A stretch of DNA of 64,000 nt from Neorhizobium galegae bv. officinalis (GCA_000985875.1 CCRI01000008.1:186001-250000), one strand, 5' to 3'; counted from the first letter of the stretch, positions 18,956-28,657 are shown. The notes: generated by a model not told the origin, from the letters alone. Made by a program: numbers and translations.

Positions 18956-19869
18956 TTCTCCGAAAGCACGAGGCCCTGCACCAGATACCGCTGCAGAAGC
19001 GCGATCATCAGGAGGGGCACGAGGGAAACGATCACGGCGCCGGCCATGATCATCGGAAAGTCCGGCACTTCGCCGTCCGAATCCGGCAGCAGGCGCGCCA
19101 GGCCGACGACGGCGGTCTGCATGTCGGGCGTCGAGGAAGCGACGAGCGGCCAGAGATACTGCGTCCAGCCGCTCAGGAAGGTCAGCACGAAGAGTGCCGC
19201 GAAACTGGTGCGCGACAGCGGCAGCAGGATATCGAACATGAAGCGGACCGGACCGGCCCCGTCCATGCGGGCGGCCTTGAACAGATCTCCCGGCAGGGTG
19301 CGGAAGAACTGGCGGAACAGGAACGTGCCGGTGCCATGCGCGGCAAGCGGCGCGATGAGGCCGAAATGGGTGTTAAGAACGCTCAATTCGAGCTGCACCG
19401 GCGCGCCGAAGACCTGGGCGATCAGCCCGTTGAGGCCCGAGACATCGAGCAGCGCATTGACCGGCGAGAACACGTTCGACGCCACCTGATAGGTGGTGAT
19501 GACGCGGATATCGACCGGCAGCATGATTGTCGCGAGGATCAGTGCGAAGGCGACGCCTGCCCAGCGGATGCGGAAATAGACGATCGCATAGGCCGACAGG
19601 AAGGACAGGATGCAGGTGGCGATCGCCAGGCTGAACGCCACGGCGAGGCTGTTGAGCATCTGGATCGGGATGCGCGTCTCGGTGAAGATGCGCACTGCAT
19701 TGTTCAGGAACTGGTCGCCGGGGTACCAGGCAAGCCCGTTACGCAGCAGGAACTCATAGGATTGCGATGCCGTCGCCAGCGTCAGGTAGAGCGGGCCAAG
19801 GATGTAGAGCATGCCGATCAGGAGGATCAGGCTCGCGGCGATGTTGAGGGAGCGTGCGTTCTCGATCAT
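18952..19869 (-). CDS. ABC transporter permease, UgpE-like
   Basis: A 305-residue inner-membrane permease of the MalFG/UgpAE type with about six helices. The first helix is AASLILLIGMLYILGPLYLT. The EAA-loop is recognisable as LFKAARMDGAGPVRFMFDILLPL near residue 215, the usual distance from the C-terminus. It overlaps the ATPase start and lies three bases after the UgpA-like gene. Confidence 0.9.
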   Translation of the reverse strand: MIENARSLNIAASLILLIGMLYILGPLYLTLATASQSYEFLLRNGLAWYPGDQFLNNAVRIFTETRIPIQMLNSLAVAFSLAIATCILSFLSAYAIVYFRIRWAGVAFALILATIMLPVDIRVITTYQVASNVFSPVNALLDVSGLNGLIAQVFGAPVQLELSVLNTHFGLIAPLAAHGTGTFLFRQFFRTLPGDLFKAARMDGAGPVRFMFDILLPLSRTSFAALFVLTFLSGWTQYLWPLVASSTPDMQTAVVGLARLLPDSDGEVPDFPMIMAGAVIVSLVPLLMIALLQRYLVQGLVLSEK

Positions 19870-19872
19870 CTG

Positions 19873-20763
19873 TCAGCGCTCGTAGTTGATGCGCCGGCCA
19901 AGGAAGACGAACTGGGCGGCGGTGAGAAGGATGACGAAGACCATCAGGATCGCGGTCTGGGTGGAAGCGCCTGACAGATCGTAGCCGCTGAAACCGTCCT
20001 TGTAGATCTTGTAGACGAGCAGCGTGGTCGCGCCGCCCGGACCGCCATGGGTGATGGTGTCGATCAGCGCGAAGGCCGAGGTGATGCTTTCGGTGAATTC
20101 CAGCACCAGCGTCAGGAAAAGCTGCGGCATGATCAGCGGCAATTGCACGTCGAAGATCCGCCGCCAGGGCCCTGCCCCGTCCATGGCCGCCGCCTGGTGC
20201 ATGGTGCGCGGGATGGATTGCAGACCGGCCAGAAGGATGACGAAATTGAACGGGATGCCGCTCCAGACATGCGCGGCGATCAGCGTGATGAAGGCGTCCG
20301 TTCCATCGATGCCGGGCGCCCAGATGCCCGGAAAGGCCTTGTTGAGCGGCGCCAGGAGGCCGACGAACGGATTGAAGACGAAGGCGAAGACGACACCGAT
20401 CGAAGCGCCCGCGACGCCCTTCGGCCAGACCAGAACGTTGCGGGCCGGCAGCGACAGGCGAATTTTCCGGTCGGCGGCGACCGCGAGGATCAGCGGGATC
20501 AGCACGGCGAGCGACGACGCGGTCACCATGAATATGATAGTGCGCCAACCCGCCTGCCAGAACTCCCGGTCGGAAAGGACACGGGCGAAATTGTCGAAGC
20601 CGACGAACATCGAACCGCCGCCGAACGGCTGTTCGAGAAAAAACGACCAGTAGAACGCCTGGAAGATCGGCACGTAGAAGAAAAGGACGATCAGCAGCAT
20701 GAACGGCGAGACCAGGAGGACCGGCAGCCAGCGATTGCTGAAGAGGGTGGATTCGGAGGTCAT
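19873..20763 (-). CDS. ABC transporter permease, UgpA-like
   Basis: A 296-residue permease partner of the next gene. The first helix is LPVLLVSPFMLLIVLFFYVP, followed by IFQAFYWSFFLEQPFGGG, as in MalF/UgpA proteins. The EAA-loop reads HQAAAMDGAGPWRRIFDVQLPL near residue 200. It is located directly after the binding-protein gene, with a 69-base gap. Confidence 0.9.
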   Translation of the reverse strand: MTSESTLFSNRWLPVLLVSPFMLLIVLFFYVPIFQAFYWSFFLEQPFGGGSMFVGFDNFARVLSDREFWQAGWRTIIFMVTASSLAVLIPLILAVAADRKIRLSLPARNVLVWPKGVAGASIGVVFAFVFNPFVGLLAPLNKAFPGIWAPGIDGTDAFITLIAAHVWSGIPFNFVILLAGLQSIPRTMHQAAAMDGAGPWRRIFDVQLPLIMPQLFLTLVLEFTESITSAFALIDTITHGGPGGATTLLVYKIYKDGFSGYDLSGASTQTAILMVFVILLTAAQFVFLGRRINYER

Positions 20764-20832
20764 GGGAAAAGCCCGATGTGAGGGATCGGCACGGACAGGA
20801 TTTTTGTCCCGCCCGCGCCGATCAAGCTTGGA

Positions 20833-22140
20833 TCAAGGCAGCTTGACGCCCTTGTAGGTCTGCTCGAAGCGGCGCAGCAGCTCGTCACCACGCTTCTTGG
20901 CGTTATCGAGCGAGACCTGCATGGTCTGCTGGCCGCCGTAAGCCTTCTGGGTCTCTTCCACGAAGATTTCTCGGAACTGCACGTAGAAGCCGAGGCGGAT
21001 ACCGCGGCTGTCGGCAGTCGGCGGCTGGTTCATCGACTCGATGCCGAGGGCAGCGGTTGCGTATTTCGCAGCCTTCGCGTCGCCGCTCTTGTTAATCGCC
21101 TCGAGCACGTCGTTGGTGACGGGCACGTAGCCCGTGGCGGCGGTGAACGCCATCTGCTGTTCCGGCTTGCGCAGGAAGTCGAGGAAGGCCTTGGCGCCGT
21201 CGACCTGAGCCTGGTCATGGCCCTTCATGACGTAGATCGAAGCGCCGCCGACCAGCGTGTTGTGGCGCTCGTAACCCTTGTACATCGGCGCCATGTTGAC
21301 GGTAAGCTGGTACTTGCCGTCGAAAGCCTTGGTGGAGGCGGCGTAGGAGCCGGAGGAGCCTTCCATCATCGCGCATTCGCCGGCGTTGAAGGCTGCGGTG
21401 TAGTTCCCGGCCTTGGTGTCGGCATTGAGCTTGACCAGGCCTTCCTTGCGCCAGTCCACCAGGTTCTGGAGGTGCTTGGCGACGAAGGTGGTGTTGAAGA
21501 CATATTCGGCGTCAAGGCCGTCATAACCGTTGTGCCTGGAAGCGATCGGCAGGCCGTGGCGGGCGGAGAACTGTTCGAGCACGCGCCAGGTATCGCCATC
21601 GGTGACGAACGGGCAGGCATGGCCGGCGGCCTTCAGCTTGCGGGCCGCATCGATCACCTCTTCCCAGGTGGTCGGAGTCTGAGTGATGCCGGCTTTCTCG
21701 AGCTCGGTCTTGTTCGTGTAGAACAGCAGCGTCGAGGCATTGTAGGGCTGAGCGAACAGCTTGCCGCCGGACGTTTCGTAATAGGCGCGGGCACCCGCGA
21801 TATAGTTGTCCCATTTGACGTCGGGCAGGATTTCCTGGACGGGCACGACGGCGTTCGACAGCATCAGGTCGAGCGTGCCGGCGTCGAAGAACTGGATCAG
21901 GACCGGATGGTTCTTGGCACGGAAGGCTGCAATCGCCTTCTGCATCGACACTTCGTAGCTGCCCTGGCCGACGCAGGTGACCTTGTGCTGGGTCTGTGCG
22001 GCATTGAACGCATCGCACTGAGCCTTGATCGCGGTTTCGACAGGGCCTGTATTGCCGTACCAGAACTCGATATTGGCGGCCTGCGCGGAACACGCGCCCG
22101 CCATCAGGGCGGCAGCCGCCGCCAGAATGGAAATCTTCAT
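20833..22140 (-). CDS. ABC transporter solute-binding protein, UgpB-like
   Basis: A 435-residue periplasmic receptor of the SBP_bac_1 family. A Sec signal peptide (MKISILAAAAALMAGACSAQA) is predicted to be cut after AQA. From memory of E. coli UgpB, several landmarks match in order: GSYEVSMQKAIAAFRAKN, QPYNASTLLFYTNK, GLPIASRHNGYDG, ATGYVPVTNDV and RGIRLG. This favours sn-glycerol-3-phosphate or glycerophosphodiester uptake over sugars. It is the first gene of the operon and diverges from the ROK regulator. Confidence 0.88.
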   Translation of the reverse strand: MKISILAAAAALMAGACSAQAANIEFWYGNTGPVETAIKAQCDAFNAAQTQHKVTCVGQGSYEVSMQKAIAAFRAKNHPVLIQFFDAGTLDLMLSNAVVPVQEILPDVKWDNYIAGARAYYETSGGKLFAQPYNASTLLFYTNKTELEKAGITQTPTTWEEVIDAARKLKAAGHACPFVTDGDTWRVLEQFSARHGLPIASRHNGYDGLDAEYVFNTTFVAKHLQNLVDWRKEGLVKLNADTKAGNYTAAFNAGECAMMEGSSGSYAASTKAFDGKYQLTVNMAPMYKGYERHNTLVGGASIYVMKGHDQAQVDGAKAFLDFLRKPEQQMAFTAATGYVPVTNDVLEAINKSGDAKAAKYATAALGIESMNQPPTADSRGIRLGFYVQFREIFVEETQKAYGGQQTMQVSLDNAKKRGDELLRRFEQTYKGVKLP

Positions 22141-22196
22141 AATTGCCCTCGCCTGTTTTGGGATCGGCCGAGTGAGCTCGGCGTCGGAACGACGGG

Positions 22197-22329
22197 ATTA
22201 CTACACTTTATGTGTAACAATTAAATGACGGCCGGAAGCCCTTGTCGCGAAAGGGATTTCCATCTAAGCAAGGAAAAACGCGAGGTAAACGGCTGTATGC
22301 AACCGCCATTATTACACCTCTCAGGTAAT
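22197..22329. promoter_or_regulatory. Duplicated operator-like motif between Ugp-type operon and ROK regulator
   Basis: Two related 22-base sequences, at 22197-22218 and 22308-22329, share the pattern ATTAnTACACnT(n5)GTAA. The first contains the inverted repeat TACAC-tttat-GTGTA (22202-22216). The second contains ATTAC(n9)GTAAT (22311-22329). They are 111 bases apart start to start. One lies just upstream of the binding-protein gene and the other just upstream of the regulator gene. This is a plausible binding pair for the divergent ROK regulator, acting on both promoters. Confidence 0.5.
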
Positions 22330-22352
22330 TGTGAGCGAGGGAGGTGTATCCG

Positions 22353-23507
22353 ATGGCGTATTTTCCCGAGGCTCTGATCTCGCGGCAATTCCTGCGTGCA
22401 GGCGAAAGCGGCGTCGTCTCGCCGAACGAGCGCAACCTGCTCAAGCTCATCTGGCGCTATCCCGGTCTTTCCCGGTCCGAAGTCACGGACCATACCGATC
22501 TCACCCAGCAGTCGGTCTACCGGATCATCGACCAGCTCACGGAGCGCGGCATCGTCTCGCTCGGCTCTCCGAAACCCGGCGTCGGCCGCGGGCAACCGAG
22601 CCCTACGCTCAGGCTTGACGGTCGATACGCCTATTCCTGCGGGATCTCGGTCAATACCGATGTCATCGGTATCTGCCTGATGGACCTTGCCGGGAATGTT
22701 CTGGCCGAAAGCAGCGTGACGCTGCGCGGGCATACGATGGCGCAATCCCTCGATCTCGTCAGAGAACGGCTCGTGGAAGCGCAGAAACTCAACGCCCTAT
22801 CCCCGGAGGCCCTTTTCGGCATCGGCTTCGCAATAGCGGGTTTTCATGTCGGGGGAACCCGCTATAACGCACCCCTTCCGCTCCACGAATGGTCGCTGAT
22901 CGAACTTGGTCCGCTGCTGGCGGAATTTTTCGGCAAGCCGGTCTGGGTACACAATGGCGCCAATACCGGCGCCGTCGCCGAGTCCATGTTCGGAGCCGGC
23001 CGCTACATAAAACATTTCGCCTACCTGAGCTTCAACTACGGTTTCGGCGGCGGACTGATCAGCGACGGTGAGTTGCTGCTTGGCGGCAATGGCAATGCCG
23101 GCGAGTTTTCGGGCATCTACGACGAAGAGGAAAACCAGCGGCGACCGGCGCTACAGCTGCTCATAGAGAGGCTCATTCGCAACGGCGTCGATGTCCCCTC
23201 CATCACCTACATGCGCAGGCATTTCGACCCGCAATGGCCAGGCGTCACCGAGTGGGTGAACGAAGTCACGCCGGCTTATAACCGCCTGATCAATGCCATC
23301 CGGGCGATCTTCGACCCGCAGGCGATCGTCTTCGGCGGCCAGGTGCCGCGAGATTTGGCGCAGATGCTGATTGATAGGACAAAGACTTTTGACCGCCCCC
23401 GTTATGGAGTACCTCGCCCCGGCCCAAAGTTGATCATCTCGGAAATCGCCAGCGACGCATCGGCGATGGGCGCCGCGATCACGCCGTTCCACTCGACCTT
23501 TTACTGA
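22353..23507 (+). CDS. ROK-family transcriptional regulator
   Basis: A 384-residue protein with an N-terminal winged helix-turn-helix (LLKLIWRYPGLSRSEVTDHT, then LTQQSVYRIIDQLTERGIV, residues about 30-70) followed by a ROK sugar-kinase-like domain. The ATG at 22353 has an AGGGAGG site; a GTG at 22344 lies inside it. Two usual ROK features are altered. The kinase catalytic Asp region reads VHNGANTGAVAE instead of NDAN. The zinc-binding GH...CxCGxxGC element is replaced by AGEFSGIYDEEENQ. It is therefore probably a non-enzymatic, zinc-free sensor of the divergent Ugp-type operon. Confidence 0.88.
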   Translation: MAYFPEALISRQFLRAGESGVVSPNERNLLKLIWRYPGLSRSEVTDHTDLTQQSVYRIIDQLTERGIVSLGSPKPGVGRGQPSPTLRLDGRYAYSCGISVNTDVIGICLMDLAGNVLAESSVTLRGHTMAQSLDLVRERLVEAQKLNALSPEALFGIGFAIAGFHVGGTRYNAPLPLHEWSLIELGPLLAEFFGKPVWVHNGANTGAVAESMFGAGRYIKHFAYLSFNYGFGGGLISDGELLLGGNGNAGEFSGIYDEEENQRRPALQLLIERLIRNGVDVPSITYMRRHFDPQWPGVTEWVNEVTPAYNRLINAIRAIFDPQAIVFGGQVPRDLAQMLIDRTKTFDRPRYGVPRPGPKLIISEIASDASAMGAAITPFHSTFY

Positions 23508-23521
23508 CGCGGCTAGTCGAC

Positions 23522-25381
23522 CTACCTCTCGTGCGCCCGGATCACCGCCAGAAAGGCGTCGCCATAGCGTTCGAGCTTCGATTGCCCTACCCCGGAAATG
23601 CCGAGCAGCGCGTCGCGGCTCGTCGGGCGGTCGGTCGCGAAGGCGACCAGCGTCGTGTCGGGAAAGACGACATAGGGTGGCACCGCAAGCTCCTTGGCGA
23701 TCGCCAGGCGGGCGACGCGCAGCGCCTCGAAGAGTTCGGCATCGGACCCTTCCAGCGCGGATCGGGCGCTTGCCGCGCTCGGCGACGCGCTTCGCGATGC
23801 CTTGCCAGTCGTCGGGCGATCCTTGCGGAAGCGCACCTCGCGTTCCCGCTTGAAGACGGCGCGAGCCTCCGGCTCCAGCTTCAGAGCGCCGAAGGCAGCA
23901 TGATCGACGCTGACAAGGCCGGCGGCCAGCAATTGACGGTAGACAGACTGCCAGGTCTTTGACGGGATGTCCTTGCCCACACCGAAGACCGGCATGTCGG
24001 CATGGCCGAAGCGAGTGGTCTTCTCGTTTCGGGTTCCGAGCAGCACATCGATCAGGTGGCCGGTGCCGAACCGTTCGCCGGTCCGGTAGATCGCCGCCAG
24101 CGCCTTGATGGCGGCTTCCGTTCCATCCCAGGTCTCGACGGGCTTGAGGCAGGTGTCGCAATTGCCGCATTGGCCGCCATGCGCCTCGCCGAAATGCGCC
24201 AGGATCGCCTGTCTGCGGCAGCCAGGCGTTTCGCAGATGCCTAGCAGCGCATTCAGCTTGGCGCGTTCGACCCGCTTCACATCGTTGCCCGAAGTGCCCT
24301 CGTCGATCATCCGGCCGCGCTGGATGACATCGGCCATGCCATAGGCCATCCAGACGTCGGACGGCAGCCCGTCACGCCCGGCGCGGCCTGTCTCCTGGTA
24401 ATAGGCCTCCACCGAACCGGGCAGATCGAGATGAGCGACGTAGCGCACGTTCGGCTTGTCGATACCCATGCCGAAGGCGACGGTGGCGACAAGGCAGAGA
24501 TCCTCTTCCTTGAGGAAGGCGTCCTGGTTGGCGTCGCGGATGCTGCGGTCCATGCCGGCGTGATAGGCGAGTGCTCTAATGCCCTGCCCGTTCAGCCACT
24601 CTGCCGTATCCTCGACCTTGGCCCGCGACAGGCAATAGACGATACCGCTCGATCCCTTGTGGCGGGACAGGAAGCGCAGAAGCTGCTGGCGCGGCTGGTC
24701 TCGCTCGACGATTTCGTAGGCGATGTTCGGACGGTCGAAGGAGGTGGTGAACACCTCGGCCGAGCGCAGCGCAAGCTTGTCGATGATGTCTTCACGGGTA
24801 TGCGGATCGGCGGTCGCCGTCAGCGCCAGGCGCGGCACGCCCGGATAGTGCTCCGCGAGGTGGCCGAGTTCGCGATATTCCGGGCGGAAATCGTGGCCCC
24901 ACTGGGAAACGCAATGTGCTTCGTCGATCGCAAACAGCGCGATCTTCGCATTGCCGATCATGTCCTTGAAGGCCGGCGTGACGATGCGCTCGGGCGTCAC
25001 GTAGAGAAGATCGAGATCGCCATTGGCGATCGCCCGGCGGACATCGACGAATTCTTCGCGCGTCAGGGAAGAATTGAGCGCGGCGGCGCGAACGCCGAGC
25101 TGTTTCAGCGCCTCCACCTGGTCGCGCATCAGCGCGATCAGCGGCGAAACGACGATGCCGACACCATCGCGGCAGAGGGCGGGGATCTGGAAGCAGAGCG
25201 ACTTGCCGGCGCCGGTCGGAAACAGCACCACGGCGTCGCCGCCCGATACGACCTGTTCGACGACCGCGGCCTGCTTGCCCCGGAACGACGAATAACCGTA
25301 GACGCGCTTCAGCACATCGAGCGGGTTTTTCGTACCTTGTCTGTCAAACAGGGGATCGATGCGGTCTGGGGTCGATGGCAT
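23522..25381 (-). CDS. recQ: ATP-dependent DNA helicase RecQ
   Basis: A 619-residue superfamily-2 3'-5' DNA helicase for recombination and fork repair. Motif [16 protein letters not shown] is near residue 55. Motif II is [20 protein letters not shown], with the RecQ aromatic loop. The helicase C domain includes [15 protein letters not shown]. The RecQ zinc site is seen as CETPGCRRQ plus GQCGNCDTC, and a C-terminal HRDC domain spans about 535-610. Length and domain order are normal. The start ATG at 25381 and the oxidoreductase gene at 25590 diverge. Confidence 0.95.
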   Translation of the reverse strand: MPSTPDRIDPLFDRQGTKNPLDVLKRVYGYSSFRGKQAAVVEQVVSGGDAVVLFPTGAGKSLCFQIPALCRDGVGIVVSPLIALMRDQVEALKQLGVRAAALNSSLTREEFVDVRRAIANGDLDLLYVTPERIVTPAFKDMIGNAKIALFAIDEAHCVSQWGHDFRPEYRELGHLAEHYPGVPRLALTATADPHTREDIIDKLALRSAEVFTTSFDRPNIAYEIVERDQPRQQLLRFLSRHKGSSGIVYCLSRAKVEDTAEWLNGQGIRALAYHAGMDRSIRDANQDAFLKEEDLCLVATVAFGMGIDKPNVRYVAHLDLPGSVEAYYQETGRAGRDGLPSDVWMAYGMADVIQRGRMIDEGTSGNDVKRVERAKLNALLGICETPGCRRQAILAHFGEAHGGQCGNCDTCLKPVETWDGTEAAIKALAAIYRTGERFGTGHLIDVLLGTRNEKTTRFGHADMPVFGVGKDIPSKTWQSVYRQLLAAGLVSVDHAAFGALKLEPEARAVFKREREVRFRKDRPTTGKASRSASPSAASARSALEGSDAELFEALRVARLAIAKELAVPPYVVFPDTTLVAFATDRPTSRDALLGISGVGQSKLERYGDAFLAVIRAHER

Positions 25382-25589
25382 GGAATCGCTTTCGTCGGAA
25401 GGACCGCACTATGGCACAGGTCCGGCGGCCAGAGCGAGCACCCGCGGCGCTCGGCCACGGCGCCCGATATGAATTGAGGCACGACACTCTCCCCGCTACT
25501 GCTGCCCGTTTTGCTTGAAGCGACTTTCGCAGGCGTATAAGCCTTGTCTGCCCGCCCCCCTCGCCCCGTCACCGGCATGGATATTCCGC

Positions 25590-26735
25590 ATGGCTGCAGA
25601 CCACGAACCGGATCACTTCGCTGACGACGGACCCGAGCACGCCCGGGTGGCGGTCAAGGTCGATATCGTCGTGATCGGAGCGGGTCAGGCGGGTTTGTCT
25701 TCGGCCTATCACCTGCGGAAACTGGATCTTGTGCCGGACAGAGACTTCGTGGTGCTCGACCAGTCGCCGGAGCCTGGGGGCGCCTGGCAGTTTCGCTGGC
25801 CATCCCTGACGCTGGCTACCGCCAACCGTGTCCATGACCTCCCCGGAATGCGGTTCGAGGAAGTGGTCGATACTTCAGCCAACCTGGTTAAGGCGTCGGT
25901 CGCGGTGCCCCGGTATTTTGCGGCCTACGAAGCCGCATTCGATTTGCACGTCCATCGCCCGGTCAAGGTAACGGTCGTCTGCCCGAGGGGTGATCGGTTG
26001 AGGGTCGAAACCGACCTCGGTGCCTTTTCGGCAAGAGGCCTGATCAATGCCACTGGCACATGGGAATCGCCCTACGTTCCCGACTATCCCGGCGCTGACC
26101 GTTTCCATGGGCGGCAGCTCCACACGCGGGATTATCGTACCGCCGAGGAATTTGCCGGCCAGCATGTCGTCGTGGTCGGCAGCGGGATATCGGCGATCCA
26201 GCTGCTCGACGAGATCTCACGCGTAACCTCGACCACCTGGGTGACGCGACGGGAGCCGCAATTCCGCGACGAGCCGTTCACGCCGGAGGTCGGGCGCGCG
26301 GCTGTAGCCTTGGTGGAAGACCGCGTCCGCCGGGGCCTTCCGCCGGGTTCGGTGGTTTCGGTCACCGGCCTGCCCGTCACGCCGGCGATCCTGGCGGCGC
26401 GCGAACGGGGCGCGCTGAAAAGGCTGCCGATGTTTTCCGAGGTCACCGAACACGGGATACGCTGGGCTGATGGCTCCGAGCAACGGGCCGACGTGATCCT
26501 GTGGTGCACGGGTTTTCGCAGTTCGCTCGATCATCTCGCCCCGCTGCAACTGCGCGAGGCGAGCGGCGGCATCCTCATGACCGGCCGGCTGGCGACGCAG
26601 GTCGCCAAGGACCCGCGTATTCACCTGGTCGGTTACGGTCCATCCGCTTCCACGATCGGGGCGAACCGGGCGGGCGGCGCAGCCGCGCGGGAGTTGAAGA
26701 CTTACCTCGAAGCTCCAGTCAATCACGACAAATGA
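25590..26735 (+). CDS. FAD/NAD(P)-dependent oxidoreductase (flavin-monooxygenase-like)
   Basis: A 381-residue protein with two dinucleotide-binding motifs. VVIGAGQAGLSSAYHLRK near residue 28 is for FAD, and VVVVGSGISAIQLLDEIS near 190 is for NAD(P)H. Between them lies LINATGTWESPYVPDYPG, a typical segment of class B flavoprotein monooxygenases and related oxidoreductases. The family fingerprint FxGxxxHxxx(Y/F) appears as FHGRQLHTRDY. The start is provisional; the frame is open further upstream to 25515, but that leader is proline-rich and unlikely. The substrate is unknown. Confidence 0.82.
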   Translation: MAADHEPDHFADDGPEHARVAVKVDIVVIGAGQAGLSSAYHLRKLDLVPDRDFVVLDQSPEPGGAWQFRWPSLTLATANRVHDLPGMRFEEVVDTSANLVKASVAVPRYFAAYEAAFDLHVHRPVKVTVVCPRGDRLRVETDLGAFSARGLINATGTWESPYVPDYPGADRFHGRQLHTRDYRTAEEFAGQHVVVVGSGISAIQLLDEISRVTSTTWVTRREPQFRDEPFTPEVGRAAVALVEDRVRRGLPPGSVVSVTGLPVTPAILAARERGALKRLPMFSEVTEHGIRWADGSEQRADVILWCTGFRSSLDHLAPLQLREASGGILMTGRLATQVAKDPRIHLVGYGPSASTIGANRAGGAAARELKTYLEAPVNHDK

Positions 26736-26740
26736 CTGGT

Positions 26741-27127
26741 TTAGCTGGTGCGCCTCACCAGCTTTCCTTCTTCCGCCTTGTAGAAATACTGGCTCGCTAC
26801 CAGCCAACCCTTCAGCGGTCGAAGCGGCGGGATGCAGGTCAGAAGCATGAAGGGCAATGTCACCAGCAGGTGAACCCACCAGGCCGGTTGGAACTGCACT
26901 TCAAGCCAGACGCCGAGAAGCACGCTCGGCACGCAGGCAAAGCACATCACGAAAAAGGCCGGGCCGTCGGCGGGATCGGCAAAGGAATAGTCCAGTCCGC
27001 AGGCTTCACACCTCGGGCTGAGCGTCAGGAAGCCGTTGAACATATGCCCCTGGCCACAACGCGGGCAGCGCCCGCGCAGGCCCGTTTGCATGGGAGGGAG
27101 AGGAGGCCATTCGTGATCCATGATCAT
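26741..27127 (-). CDS. DUF983 family membrane protein
   Basis: A 128-residue protein starting with a zinc-ribbon-like cysteine set, RGRCPRCGQGHMF and PRCEACGLDYSF (residues about 18-50). Two transmembrane helices follow (PAFFVMCFACVPSVLLGVWL and WWVHLLVTLPFMLLTC). This arrangement is diagnostic for DUF983, sometimes found near cytochrome oxidase genes, although none is here. Its stop is five bases from the end of the converging oxidoreductase gene. Confidence 0.88.
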   Translation of the reverse strand: MIMDHEWPPLPPMQTGLRGRCPRCGQGHMFNGFLTLSPRCEACGLDYSFADPADGPAFFVMCFACVPSVLLGVWLEVQFQPAWWVHLLVTLPFMLLTCIPPLRPLKGWLVASQYFYKAEEGKLVRRTS

Positions 27128-27210
27128 CGTCCTTGGGGAGCAAAGCGATCAAATCTCTTATTGATTGCAGTCATTATATAGATTTATGCATTCAATATGT
27201 CGATTAGCCA

Positions 27211-27227
27211 GAATGCCGCAGGCATTC
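27211..27227 (-). terminator. Possible weak terminator of the MocR gene
   Basis: Perfect inverted repeat GAATGCC-gca-GGCATTC located 27 bases after the MocR-type stop. There is no T-run, so the role is uncertain. Confidence 0.3.
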
Positions 27228-27253
27228 CGGCCAGGGATCGCGGAGTGGAGAGA

Positions 27254-28657
27254 TCAGAAGAAGGAGCCGGCCATTTCGGGCGAGCTCTGCAGCGCATGGC
27301 CCATGAATTCCAGGGCCGCCCCGAGCGCAGGCCGCTGGATGGGACCGCCGAGGCATACGCGCACCGCTTCCGGCGCGGGGCCGTCGACGCAGAAGGCGTC
27401 GCTCGCCACAACACCGATGCCGGCGGAACGCATGTGGCTGCCGAACGTCGAGCGGGTCCAGCCCTGTGCCAACGGCAGCCAGATGTTGAAGCTGAGCGGG
27501 TCGCCGCGATAGCTGCCCTTCGGCAATATGTCTGCGACCAGCGCCTGGCGGGCCATCGCTTCGGTCCTGACGAAGTGCAGGATATTGTCGGCCGTGCCGT
27601 CCTCGATCCAGCGGGTGGCGAGCGCTGCCGACAGCGGCGACGCCATGACATTGTTGGCGCGCATGGCGCTGACGAACGGCCACGCGGCCTTGGTGTCCGG
27701 GGCGACGACATAGGCGAGCCTGAGCCCGGCGCCGAGAGATTTGGAAAGCCCGCCGATATGCCATGTCAGGTCCGGAGCTATCGCCGCCAGCGGTGCCGGG
27801 GCACGCAGAGGAATGAAGCCGTAGGCGTCGTCCTCGACGATCGGCACCCCATATTTCCGCGCCACGGCACAGATCTCCTCGCGACGCCGTTCCGGAACGG
27901 TCAGCGTCATCGGGTTCTGCAGGATCGGATTGAGATAGAGGGCCTTCGGCTTCGTCTTCTCGCAGGCCTCGGCAAAGGCTGCCGGCAGAATGCCTTCGTC
28001 ATCCATCGGCAGGCCGACGAGACTCAATCGCAGTTGCGCGGCGATCGAACGCATGCCGGGATAGGTGATGTTCTCCGACAGCACCGTCTCGCCCGGCTTT
28101 GCCAACATGCCGAAGATCGCCAGCAGCGCCGGATGCGCGCCTGGCGTGAGGAAGATACGCTCCTGCGACGGAACCAGGCCGCGCCGGCCGAGCCAAACAG
28201 CCGCCGCTTCCTTGTCAACGCCGGCACCGCCGAAACCCTGATAACGCAGCAAAGGCACTAGATTGGTGGCGACTGCGGTCAGCCCCCCTTGCATCCGGGC
28301 AATCAGTTCCGGGTCGTCCGGCTCCGGCGGCATGTTCATGGAAAAATCAACGATCGAGGCCCGGCGCGGATCGGGCGCGGCGTCGGAGATGAAACCCCGG
28401 CGCTCCTTGTCGGCACCGCCGGTCACGAAGGTGCCGCGTCCGACATGCGAACTGACCAGACCACGCTTCTGGGCTTCCAGATAACCGCGCGCCACGGTGG
28501 TGAAGTCGACGTTGAGCACCTTGGCCAGCTCGCGCTGCGGCGGCAACCGATCACCGATGACGAGGTTGCCACTCCGCAAATCCATCTCGATGACATCGGC
28601 GATCGCCATGTAGCGCGGAGAGCGGCTGCGGGTGAGGTCAGGCTTCCAGGTCTTCAT
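27254..28657 (-). CDS. MocR-type regulator: GntR helix-turn-helix fused to aminotransferase domain
   Basis: A 467-residue protein. Residues about 14-80 form a GntR winged helix (RYMAIADVIEMDLRSGNLVI, then LPPQRELAKVLNVDFTTVAR). After a linker, a fold-type I aminotransferase domain runs to the end. It has a YLNPILQNPMT substrate-site strand, the VEDDAYGF aspartate and the PLP lysine in HIGGLSKSLGAGLRLAY. MocR regulators sense PLP-bound amino compounds and usually control a neighbouring gene. Here the adjacent genes (DUF983, phaG end) give no obvious target. Confidence 0.9.
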   Translation of the reverse strand: MKTWKPDLTRSRSPRYMAIADVIEMDLRSGNLVIGDRLPPQRELAKVLNVDFTTVARGYLEAQKRGLVSSHVGRGTFVTGGADKERRGFISDAAPDPRRASIVDFSMNMPPEPDDPELIARMQGGLTAVATNLVPLLRYQGFGGAGVDKEAAAVWLGRRGLVPSQERIFLTPGAHPALLAIFGMLAKPGETVLSENITYPGMRSIAAQLRLSLVGLPMDDEGILPAAFAEACEKTKPKALYLNPILQNPMTLTVPERRREEICAVARKYGVPIVEDDAYGFIPLRAPAPLAAIAPDLTWHIGGLSKSLGAGLRLAYVVAPDTKAAWPFVSAMRANNVMASPLSAALATRWIEDGTADNILHFVRTEAMARQALVADILPKGSYRGDPLSFNIWLPLAQGWTRSTFGSHMRSAGIGVVASDAFCVDGPAPEAVRVCLGGPIQRPALGAALEFMGHALQSSPEMAGSFF

